NCBI GenBank assembly: GCA_041493345.1
Contig: JBGPYQ010000073.1
Location: 1-14,412, forward strand
Source: VBDM01 sp041493345
GTDB taxonomy: Bacteria > Pseudomonadota > Gammaproteobacteria > Burkholderiales > SG8-39
DNA: 14,412 nucleotides
Direction of reading: 5' to 3'
In this document: piece after piece, positions 1-6,051 of the stretch
Position numbering within the stretch: the first letter of the stretch is position 1
Layout: the number at the start of each line of letters is the position of its first letter
Program-made: the position numbers and the translations under genes
The notes under the pieces: generated by a model
Database searches by the model: none
Told to the model about the DNA's origin: nothing
The model's input: the letters and a program-made list of their open reading frames with translations, nothing else

Positions 1-36
1 CAGTGGCTGGGCAAGAAATTCGGCGTCAGGGAGTGA
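1..36 (+). CDS. C-terminal end of an upstream gene (partial)
   Basis: Reading frame 1 is open from the window edge and gives QWLGKKFGVRE followed by TGA at 34-36. Only 11 residues are visible, so the product cannot be identified from sequence. The stop lies 13 bases before the GTG start of the ABC ATPase gene, and the ATPase ribosome site starts only 3 bases after the stop, so the two genes are probably co-transcribed. From context a permease or substrate-binding protein of the same ABC transporter is the most likely identity, but this is inference only. Confidence 0.6.
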   Translation, partial: QWLGKKFGVRE

Positions 37-49
37 TCAGGAGAACCGC

Positions 50-1150
50 GTGCTGAAAGTCGAAGGGCTCTTCACCGAATACCCCAACGAACGCGGCCAG
101 ATCGTGAAGGCGGCGCAGGACGTGAGCTTCGAGGTCCCGGAGGGAAAGTTGTTCACGCTGCTGGGACCGAGCGGCTGCGGCAAGACGACCACGCTGCGCT
201 CGATCGCAGGACTCGAGCGCCCGCGCGCAGGGGAGATCGCCGTCAACGACCGCGTGGTGTACTCCTCGAGCAGAAACATCTTCGTCGCGCCCAACCGGCG
301 CGGCTTCGGCATGGTGTTCCAGTCCTACGCCATCTGGCCGCACATGAACGTCTTCGAGAACGCGGCCTTCCCCCTTGAGGTCGGCGATCTCAGGCTATCG
401 AGGAAGGAGATCCGCGAAAAGGTCCTGCGCGTCCTGACGGCGGTGCAGCTCGATCAGCTTGCCGACCGCGAGGCGACCAAGCTCTCAGGCGGGCAGCAGC
501 AGCGTCTCGCGCTCGCGCGCGCCCTCGTCATGGAGCCGCAGCTGCTGCTGCTCGACGAGCCGCTGTCCAACCTCGATGCGAAGCTGCGCGAGCGCATGCG
601 TTTCGAGCTGAAGCGCCTGCAGCGCGAGCTGAAAATCACCACAGTCTATGTCACGCACGACCAGAGCGAGGCGCTGGCGCTCTCGCATGCGATCGCCGTG
701 ATGAACGAGGGCCGCATCCAGCAAATCGGCACGCCGCGCGAAATCTACGAGCGGCCGCTGAACCGGTTCGTCGCCGACTTCGTCGGAACGACGAATTTTC
801 TCGAGGGCACGGTTCTCGCGCGCGGCGCCGACCCCGGCTACTACCGCGTGGGTACCGAGATCGGCCAGTTCGAGATCCTGTCGAACGAAGAATTGCGCAG
901 CAACGACCGTATCGTGTTTTCGGTGCGGCCTGAGGACGTCGAACTGATCGAAGCGCGGCCGGAGGGACGCAATGTCTGGGAGGCGCGGGTCGACCAGAAA
1001 GTATTCCTTGGCGAGTTTGTCGACTTCCAGGTCAAGCTGGGAGAGCGCATTCTTCTCGCGCGATGCCATCCCTCGCTGCGCACGCGCATCGGCGACGCCA
1101 TTTTCGTGAAACTCCATCCGGAAAAATGCGTGGCCGTCAAGGCCGACTGA
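50..1150 (+). CDS. ABC transporter ATP-binding protein (FbpC/PotA-like, with C-terminal TOBE region)
   Basis: This cytoplasmic ATPase powers an ABC importer of the iron/polyamine/sugar-type MOI family. All nucleotide-binding motifs are present in its 366 residues: Walker A GPSGCGKTT at 39-47, the Q-loop Gln at about 91, signature LSGGQQQR at 145-152, Walker B LLLLDEP at 165-171, the D-loop SNLD at 173-176 and the switch His at 203. Residues from about 240 to 366 form the regulatory TOBE-type extension usual for this family. The GTG start at 50 is preceded by AGGAGA at 39-44, five bases away, which supports it over internal starts. Known family members import ferric iron, spermidine/putrescine, phosphonates or sugars, and the ATPase alone does not say which. 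The ThDP enzyme gene starts 8 bases after its stop. The substrate-binding proteins at 6052, 7200 and 10627 belong to the matching receptor class and could be its partners. Confidence 0.93.
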   Translation: MLKVEGLFTEYPNERGQIVKAAQDVSFEVPEGKLFTLLGPSGCGKTTTLRSIAGLERPRAGEIAVNDRVVYSSSRNIFVAPNRRGFGMVFQSYAIWPHMNVFENAAFPLEVGDLRLSRKEIREKVLRVLTAVQLDQLADREATKLSGGQQQRLALARALVMEPQLLLLDEPLSNLDAKLRERMRFELKRLQRELKITTVYVTHDQSEALALSHAIAVMNEGRIQQIGTPREIYERPLNRFVADFVGTTNFLEGTVLARGADPGYYRVGTEIGQFEILSNEELRSNDRIVFSVRPEDVELIEARPEGRNVWEARVDQKVFLGEFVDFQVKLGERILLARCHPSLRTRIGDAIFVKLHPEKCVAVKAD

Positions 1151-1158
1151 AGCCGCCC

Positions 1159-2946
1159 ATGTCCAGGAAGACACCCCAAGCCCGCAAGGGCAAGAACCCG
1201 GTGCGCGCGGCCCGGCAGCGCTGGGCGTCTGAGGTCATTGTCGACCTGCTGCATGCGTACAAATTGCCGCACGCGGCGCTCAACCCGGGCGCGAGCTACC
1301 GCGGGCTGCACGACTCCATCGTGAATTACGGGCGCAACCGCCCGGCGATGATGCTCTGTCAGCACGAGGAAACGGCAGTGCAGATCGCGCACGGCTATGC
1401 CAAGGCGAGCGGGAAGCCCATGGCCGCGATCCTGCACAACCTCGTCGGCCTCCTGCACGCCAACATGGCGATCTACTACGCCTACATCGATCGCGCTCCG
1501 ATATTCATCATCGGAGCGACGGGGCCCATGGACGAAACCAAGCGCCGCCCGCGCATCGACTGGATCCACACCGCGCAAGGCCAGGGCGAGGCGGTGAGGG
1601 CCTATACGAAGTGGGACTATCAGCCGCACACGATCGACGGCGTACCCGAGGCGTTCGCGCGCGCTTACGCGGTGATGATGACCGAGCCGACGGGCCCGAT
1701 CTACATGTGCTACGACGCATGGCTGCAGGAGCAGAAGCTCGACCACGAGGTGCCGCTGCCGCCGCCGCAGGCGGCGAAGGTGCCGAGCAAGCTCGCGCCG
1801 GACCCGAAAGCGCTGGCTGCAGCCGCGGATCTCATCGCGGCCGCGAAAAAGCCGGTGATCATCGCCGAGTATGTGGGCCGCGAACCCGAGGGCTTCCATG
1901 CCCTGGTCGAGCTTGCCGAGACGGGCGGCATACCTGTATACGATGTAGACAGCCGCCTAAACTTTCCCAGCCGGCACCCGCTCAACATGAGCATGCAGAA
2001 GGACGTGTTCCGCGACGCCGACCTCGTGCTCTGCCTCGACGCCCGCGACTGGGAGCGGCCGACGACCGAGCTCGTGAGCGCCACGCGCAAGCTCACTTCG
2101 ATCGTGCCGCCCGACGCAAAATGGATCGACATCGGCTTCGGCGACCTGGAGCTCTCGAGCTGGGCGCTCGACTATCAGCGCCTGCATCACGCGAACGTGC
2201 GCATTCTCGCCGACACCTCGGTCGCGATCCCGATGTTGAGCTCGCTCCTCAAGCACCGGCTCGGGAAGGACAAGAAGTTCCAGGCGCGGGTGAAGACGCG
2301 TGCCGCCGACACCGCCAGGCAAAGCGAGGCCAAACGCGGGCGCTGGGCGAAGGAAGCCCGCGAGGGTTGGGACGCGAGCCCGATCGCGCTGCCGCGGCTC
2401 GCCTCCGAAGTCTGGGAGGCGATCAAGCGCGAGGATTGGGTGCTCACCGCGGGCACGCTCGACGAGTGGGCGCGCAGGCTCTGGGATTTCGACCGGCCTT
2501 ACCGGCATCCCGGACGGTCGCTCGGCACGGCGACGCAATTCGGCATTTCGCTCGGGGTCGCGCTCGCGCACCGGGAAAAGAAGCGCCTGGTCGTGGACCT
2601 GCAGCCCGACGGCGACCTCATGTTCGATGCGGGCGCGATGTGGGTGGCCGCGAAGCATCGCATCCCGATGCTGGTCGTCATGTACAACAACCGCGCCTAC
2701 TACAACGACTGGGAGCACCAGATCCGCATGGCCAAGCTGCGCGGCACGCCGGTAGCGCGCGCGCACATCGGCATGGACATGGACGATCCCGCGCCGGACT
2801 TCGCGACCATGGCGCGGGCCATGGGCTGGTACGCCGAAGGCCCGATCGAGGATCCTGCGCGGATCGCGGCGGCGCTGAAGCGCGCGATCGCCAAGGTGAA
2901 AACAGGGACGCCGGCGCTTCTCGACACGATCACCCAGAAACGCTGA
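1159..2946 (+). CDS. Thiamine diphosphate-dependent enzyme (acetolactate synthase/benzoylformate decarboxylase superfamily)
   Basis: This is a 595-residue cytoplasmic enzyme with the three-domain layout of the ThDP decarboxylase/synthase family. The N-terminal pyrimidine-binding domain spans about 20-190 with the catalytic-type Glu70 in CQHEETAVQIAHGYA. A central domain spans about 210-370, and the C-terminal pyrophosphate-binding domain about 410-590. The metal-binding GDG-(x)n-NN motif appears as PDGD at 483-486 and NN at 510-511, so the first Gly is Pro. Such enzymes cleave or form C-C bonds next to a carbonyl; the substrate is unknown here. The frame stays open upstream to 1063, inside the ABC ATPase gene. 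I chose ATG 1159 because it follows the ATPase stop by 8 bases, suggesting translational coupling, and because the extra residues look unlike the family. The Shine-Dalgarno is weak. The family call is solid; a true acetolactate synthase role is doubtful because no small subunit gene is adjacent. Confidence 0.9.
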   Translation: MSRKTPQARKGKNPVRAARQRWASEVIVDLLHAYKLPHAALNPGASYRGLHDSIVNYGRNRPAMMLCQHEETAVQIAHGYAKASGKPMAAILHNLVGLLHANMAIYYAYIDRAPIFIIGATGPMDETKRRPRIDWIHTAQGQGEAVRAYTKWDYQPHTIDGVPEAFARAYAVMMTEPTGPIYMCYDAWLQEQKLDHEVPLPPPQAAKVPSKLAPDPKALAAAADLIAAAKKPVIIAEYVGREPEGFHALVELAETGGIPVYDVDSRLNFPSRHPLNMSMQKDVFRDADLVLCLDARDWERPTTELVSATRKLTSIVPPDAKWIDIGFGDLELSSWALDYQRLHHANVRILADTSVAIPMLSSLLKHRLGKDKKFQARVKTRAADTARQSEAKRGRWAKEAREGWDASPIALPRLASEVWEAIKREDWVLTAGTLDEWARRLWDFDRPYRHPGRSLGTATQFGISLGVALAHREKKRLVVDLQPDGDLMFDAGAMWVAAKHRIPMLVVMYNNRAYYNDWEHQIRMAKLRGTPVARAHIGMDMDDPAPDFATMARAMGWYAEGPIEDPARIAAALKRAIAKVKTGTPALLDTITQKR

Positions 2947-2947
2947 A

Positions 2948-3020
2948 AACCGGGGACAGACCACGTTTTTCGCAGTGGCGAGAGTAAAAAAAAGAGGGAG
3001 AACGTGGTCTGTCCCCGGTT
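2948..3020. repeat. Perfect 20-bp inverted repeat with 33-bp loop
   Basis: The left arm at 2948-2967 reads AACCGGGGACAGACCACGTT and the right arm at 3001-3020 is its exact reverse complement. The loop at 2968-3000 contains an eight-base A run. The arms begin one base after the ThDP gene stop and end four bases before the Shine-Dalgarno of the dehydrogenase gene. From memory, GGGGACAGACCACG-type repeats recur in intergenic regions of many proteobacterial genomes, so this looks like a dispersed palindromic element; copy number cannot be tested here. In RNA it would form a very stable stem that could reduce read-through, protect the upstream mRNA 3' end, or set the ratio of the two enzymes. Confidence 0.9.
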
Positions 3021-3036
3021 GTCCGAGGAGTGGAGA

Positions 3037-3873
3037 ATGACGAAGACTGCGGTTCCGCACGAACTGAAAACCGTCGGCGTCGTCGGCGCGGGGCGCATGG
3101 GCACGCCCATCATCGGGCACCTGGTTCGCAAGGGATTTGCGACGCAGGTTTTCGACGTCGATGCCGCCAGAGCGGGCGCAGTGAAAGGACTCGGCGCGAA
3201 ATGGACTGCGAGCGCGGAGTTACTTTCCGCCGGGAGCGACGCGATTCTGATCTGCGTCGGCTTCGATCGCGAAGTGCAGGAGCTTCTCGCAAAAGGCGGA
3301 CCTCTTCGCAAGGCGAAGCCGGGCACGATCGTCGCGATCCTTAGCACGATTCATCCCAAAACCGTGCAGAACCTGGCCGGGGAATGCGAGAGCGCCGGCC
3401 TGCATGTCGTCGATTCCACGGTGTGCCGCGGGGGCGAAGCCGCGGACCAGGGAACGCTGCTCTCCTTCGTGGGCGGTAGCGCGGAGATCGTCGAGCGCCT
3501 TACGCCGGTGCTCCGCGCCTACTCGGCGGACGTGGTGCGCACCGGCGGCGTCGGCACCGCGCAAGTGGCCAAGGCCGTCAACAACCTGATTCTGTGGGCG
3601 TGCCTGGTCGCCGACCACGAGGGGCTCGCGCTCGCCCGGCATTACGGCGCGGACATCGAGGCGCTGCGCAAGGCGCTCCTCCTCTCAAGCTGCGCCAACG
3701 GCCCCCTGGAGAAGTGGGGCACCCAGACCATGGCCTGGGCCGAGGATGACATGGCGATCGTCGCCGAGATGGCGGCCGAGGCCGGAATCGAACTGCCGCA
3801 GGCCGGCGTGAACCGCGAAATCTGCCGGGCGCTCAAGCCCCGGCGTTACCAACTCGAGCTTTATGGACGCTGA
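3037..3873 (+). CDS. NAD(P)-dependent beta-hydroxyacid dehydrogenase (3-hydroxyisobutyrate dehydrogenase family)
   Basis: This 278-residue cytoplasmic oxidoreductase starts at ATG 3037 with GAGGAG at 3025-3030 six bases upstream; an in-frame GTG at 3004 lies inside the inverted repeat and is rejected. The Rossmann dinucleotide loop GAGRMG is at 17-22. The substrate-binding segment is at 126-147 (DSTVCRGG followed by GTLLSFVGG), and the catalytic Lys179 and Asn183 sit in AKAVNNL. The C-terminal helical domain runs from about 170 to 278. Known family members oxidise 3-hydroxyisobutyrate, tartronate semialdehyde-type or related hydroxyacids with NAD or NADP. The usual SGG in the substrate loop is CRG here, so the substrate may differ. 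The gene follows the ThDP enzyme, and the pair could act in sequence on one carbon skeleton (inference). Length matches the family. Confidence 0.9.
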   Translation: MTKTAVPHELKTVGVVGAGRMGTPIIGHLVRKGFATQVFDVDAARAGAVKGLGAKWTASAELLSAGSDAILICVGFDREVQELLAKGGPLRKAKPGTIVAILSTIHPKTVQNLAGECESAGLHVVDSTVCRGGEAADQGTLLSFVGGSAEIVERLTPVLRAYSADVVRTGGVGTAQVAKAVNNLILWACLVADHEGLALARHYGADIEALRKALLLSSCANGPLEKWGTQTMAWAEDDMAIVAEMAAEAGIELPQAGVNREICRALKPRRYQLELYGR

Positions 3874-3920
3874 CCGTTTCGACGTTGCGGCGCATCAATG
3901 AAGGGGTCATTCGCTTTGGC

Positions 3921-3949
3921 TTGACAGTCAGGCTGAGTCTTGATAGCGT
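3921..3949 (+). promoter_or_regulatory. Putative sigma70 promoter for the porin gene
   Basis: A perfect -35 box TTGACA lies at 3921-3926. A weak -10 candidate, TAGCGT, is at 3944-3949 with 17-bp spacing; TTGATA at 3940-3945 is another candidate at shorter spacing. The site sits in the 132-bp gap between the dehydrogenase and the porin and would leave a leader of about 50 bases. The -35 is convincing and the -10 is not. Confidence 0.45.
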
Positions 3950-4005
3950 CGCCAAGGAAACAATTTGAAACAAAGCCTGTGGTTCCGCATAGAGGAGGAG
4001 GCAGC

Positions 4006-5241
4006 ATGCGCAAGAGAACGATCCTGAGCGTCGCAGTCGCGGGTGCATTGGGCGCCGGTTTTTCACCCATGGTGTTCGGGCAGGAAAGCAACGTAGAAGT
4101 CTACGGCAAGCTCTATCCCGAGTTCACCATCGCCAAGTCGTCAGGCGCGACGCCGGCAGGCACGGCCGTAAGCGGTCTTTCGCCCGCCGCAACCGGCCTC
4201 GATTTCAAGAGCCGAAATTCGGTGGATGCTTCCAATTCGCGGCTTGGTTTTCGCGGCAAGGAAGACCTGGGCAACGGGCTGAGGACGATCTGGCAGATCG
4301 AGCAAAAAGCCACTATCGACACCGGCGCGTCCGGCAGTCTGGCGAACCGCGACTCTTTTGTCGGGCTGGACAAGAGCGGATTCGGCACCGTCAGGCTGGG
4401 CAACATGACTACCATATACAAGGATCTGCGCGAGCCGATCCGGTTCCTGGGCATTGAGTCCGGCAACTTTGTGTCCTCCGCCGGCGTTCATTCCAGTACC
4501 CCATGGGGAAACAAAAACGTCTTCCACGTGCGGCAGCCCAATTCCATTGACTACCATTCGCCGATTTTCGGCGGGGTTCAGCTTGCGGCGGGATACTCGC
4601 CTGACGAAATCAGGAAAATTTCTCCCGGAGCCGCGAATCTCAACGCCTATCTGGAATCGTTCGGAGTCAAGTACGAGAGCGGCCCGCTTTACCTGACGCT
4701 GGCGCACGAAATCCACAACGACTTCTTCGGTTACTCGAGCACCACGGGCGTCCCGGCGGCGACCGCCAATGCCACAACCGGCGCCGGCAACATCCACTCG
4801 AAGGACACGGCGACCCGCGCCGTGGCGGGCCTTACCTTCGGCCCGACGCGCGTCTCGCTCATGATCTCTTCCCTCGAGTATCAGGAGACCGGCAGCGCCC
4901 GGGCGGCCACCGGATTCGATAACTACAAGAACAAAACCTGGTCGCTCGCATGGGAGCAGACCTGGGGCGGTCCGTGGAAGACCGTGGTGCAGTACTCCAG
5001 TGCTTCGGCGGGCACCTGCGGCCTGGCCGGCGGCGGGGCCTGCAGCACGAGCGGCCTGAACGGCAATATGCTGGCCGTGGGCGGCCAGTACTCGTTCTCC
5101 AAGCGCACGGGGCTGTTTGTTTTGTATGACAAGCTGACGAACGGCATCTCGGCCGTCTACAACAACACGGCCAATGTCACCACGATCTCTCCAGGAAGCG
5201 ACATCACGCACTACGCGGTCGGTATTCAGCACAGCTTCTGA
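4006..5241 (+). CDS. Gram-negative general porin (Burkholderiales type, outer membrane)
   Basis: The 411-residue precursor has a signal peptide at about 1-25 (MRKRTILSVAVAGALGAGFS, then PMVFG before Gln26). The mature barrel follows, opening with VEVYGKLYPEF at 30-40. Porin hallmarks are the NSRLGFRGKEDLGNGL stretch at 77-92, the GTVRLGN strand at 127-133 and alternating amphipathic strands to the end. The last residues are HYAVGIQHSF, with the terminal Phe recognised by the BAM assembly machinery. It should form a trimeric channel for small hydrophilic, probably anionic, solutes. ATG 4006 is chosen because AGGAGGAG at about 3993-4000 is an excellent ribosome site and the signal peptide begins there; the frame upstream to 3940 has only a TTG and overlaps the promoter. 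It lies between two transport/catabolism blocks, which fits outer-membrane entry of their substrate, although porins of this type are rather unspecific. Confidence 0.95.
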   Translation: MRKRTILSVAVAGALGAGFSPMVFGQESNVEVYGKLYPEFTIAKSSGATPAGTAVSGLSPAATGLDFKSRNSVDASNSRLGFRGKEDLGNGLRTIWQIEQKATIDTGASGSLANRDSFVGLDKSGFGTVRLGNMTTIYKDLREPIRFLGIESGNFVSSAGVHSSTPWGNKNVFHVRQPNSIDYHSPIFGGVQLAAGYSPDEIRKISPGAANLNAYLESFGVKYESGPLYLTLAHEIHNDFFGYSSTTGVPAATANATTGAGNIHSKDTATRAVAGLTFGPTRVSLMISSLEYQETGSARAATGFDNYKNKTWSLAWEQTWGGPWKTVVQYSSASAGTCGLAGGGACSTSGLNGNMLAVGGQYSFSKRTGLFVLYDKLTNGISAVYNNTANVTTISPGSDITHYAVGIQHSF

Positions 5242-5249
5242 CTTTTAAT

Positions 5250-5295
5250 CGCCGATGCGGCGGCGCGAGGGCAACCTCGTCCTGCCGCATCGGCG
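5250..5295 (+). terminator. Likely terminator hairpin after the porin, GCAA tetraloop
   Basis: A perfect 12-bp outer stem pairs CGCCGATGCGGC (5250-5261) with GCCGCATCGGCG (5284-5295). Inside it, CGAGG (5266-5270) pairs with CCTCG (5275-5279) around the GNRA-type loop GCAA (5271-5274). The interior segments 5262-5265 and 5280-5283 can partly pair through GU and GC contacts. The hairpin begins 8 bases after the porin stop and is followed by only three T residues. It is therefore either a suboptimal intrinsic terminator or an mRNA 3' stabilising structure. The remaining bases up to 5436 show no gene. Confidence 0.75.
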
Positions 5296-5436
5296 TTTCC
5301 GGGACGGCGGATTGTCGCGGCGCCTTCGCGGCGGCCGCATTCGGAGTCTTGCATCTGCGCCGAGCGCTTCCGTACTTCTTCTCGAACGCTTCCGTGACGG
5401 GCTCCCTGAGCGTGCGCGCGCGCCCGGGACCAGGCG

Positions 5437-5442
5437 TAAAAT
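5437..5442 (+). promoter_or_regulatory. Putative -10 box for a leaderless lipoprotein mRNA
   Basis: TAAAAT at 5437-5442 ends six bases before the ATG at 5449, so a transcript started at the usual distance would begin at or next to the start codon. No Shine-Dalgarno precedes the gene. No clear -35 box is seen at 17-bp spacing, where the sequence is GCGCGC. Confidence 0.4.
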
Positions 5443-5448
5443 CGCCGC

Positions 5449-5943
5449 ATGAACGCCAGCCGTGCCGCCATCGCCGCCGCGGGTCTTCTGGTCCTCGCGG
5501 GCTGCGCTTCGTACGACGGCCGCGGACTCAAGCCGGGAACGGCGACCGCGGCCGACGTGCGCCACGCCATGGGGGAACCCGCGACGATGTGCCCGCTCGC
5601 CGACGGCGGGCAGAACTGGGTCTATCCGCGGGGCCCGGCCGGGTTGGAGACCTTCGACGTGCGGCTGGACAAGGACGGCATCCTGCGGGACCTCCGCAAC
5701 GTGCTCGACGACGCCGGCTTCGCGCGCGTGCAGGCGGGCAAGTCGAACAGGAACGACATCCTGTGCCTGTTCGGACCGCCCTACCTCGAGACCTACTTCA
5801 AGGCGCGCCGGGAACTCGTGTGGGAATACCGTTTCCAGGATGCCTGGCGCTATCCGTCGCGGTATTACGTGCTGTTCAACGACGGCGGGATCGTCACCAG
5901 CGCGATGCAGATACGCGAGGACTACGGCGACGGTCGCGGCTAG
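5449..5943 (+). CDS. Lipoprotein with two BamE/SmpA-like repeats
   Basis: This 164-residue protein has a lipoprotein signal peptide ending in LVLAGC, with lipidated Cys19 followed by Ala, which favours outer-membrane sorting. Two similar halves follow. LKPGTATAADVRHAMGEPA (27-45) leads to W57/Y59 and a strand ending near G77. VQAGKSNRNDILCLFGPP (94-111) leads to WEYRF (125-129) and LFNDGG (142-147). The pattern of G-x(5)-D(V/I)-(6)-G-x-P then W-x-Y is that of the SmpA/OmlA (BamE) fold, so this resembles a tandem duplication of it. Ordinary BamE proteins have one copy. A structural or assembly role in the envelope is inferred; no enzyme motif is seen. Expression appears independent, after the porin terminator. 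Confidence 0.85.
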   Translation: MNASRAAIAAAGLLVLAGCASYDGRGLKPGTATAADVRHAMGEPATMCPLADGGQNWVYPRGPAGLETFDVRLDKDGILRDLRNVLDDAGFARVQAGKSNRNDILCLFGPPYLETYFKARRELVWEYRFQDAWRYPSRYYVLFNDGGIVTSAMQIREDYGDGRG

Positions 5944-5996
5944 CGGCGCGCGGATCGCGCCAGCCGAGCGTCAAAGACGGTGGACCGGTTCTTCAC

Positions 5997-6025
5997 TTGC
6001 GAAGCCACACGATGTGAAATACAAC
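5997..6025 (+). promoter_or_regulatory. Putative promoter upstream of the substrate-binding protein/cupin run
   Basis: TTGCGA at 5997-6002 and TACAAC at 6020-6025 are separated by 17 bp and each matches the sigma70 consensus at four of six positions. It lies in the 108-bp gap before the first receptor gene. It would start transcription near 6032, inside a short dyad. The match is modest. Confidence 0.35.
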
Positions 6026-6047
6026 CCTTCCTCGGCCGAAGGGGTTG
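6022..6047 (+). promoter_or_regulatory. Short dyad overlapping the ribosome site of the first receptor gene
   Basis: CAACCCTTC (6022-6030) can pair with GAAGGGGTTG (6038-6047), giving nine pairs with one bulged G and a 7-base loop. The right arm contains AAGGGG (6039-6044), the probable Shine-Dalgarno for the gene at 6052. It could be an operator, a weak terminator for the lipoprotein gene, or a translation-limiting hairpin in a longer transcript. Confidence 0.4.
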
Positions 6048-6051
6048 ATTC

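Noticed and set aside
1063..1158. N-terminal extension of the ThDP enzyme into the ATPase gene
   Set aside because: It would overlap the ATPase by 88 bases and adds Arg-rich residues unlike the family; ATG 1159 just after the ATPase stop is more natural.
841..1899. Minus-strand open frame over the ATPase and ThDP enzyme genes
   Set aside because: It is a shadow of two clear genes, with low-complexity Arg/His/Val-rich composition and no motif.
3874..3920. Terminator after the dehydrogenase gene
   Set aside because: No convincing stem followed by a T run is visible in this stretch.
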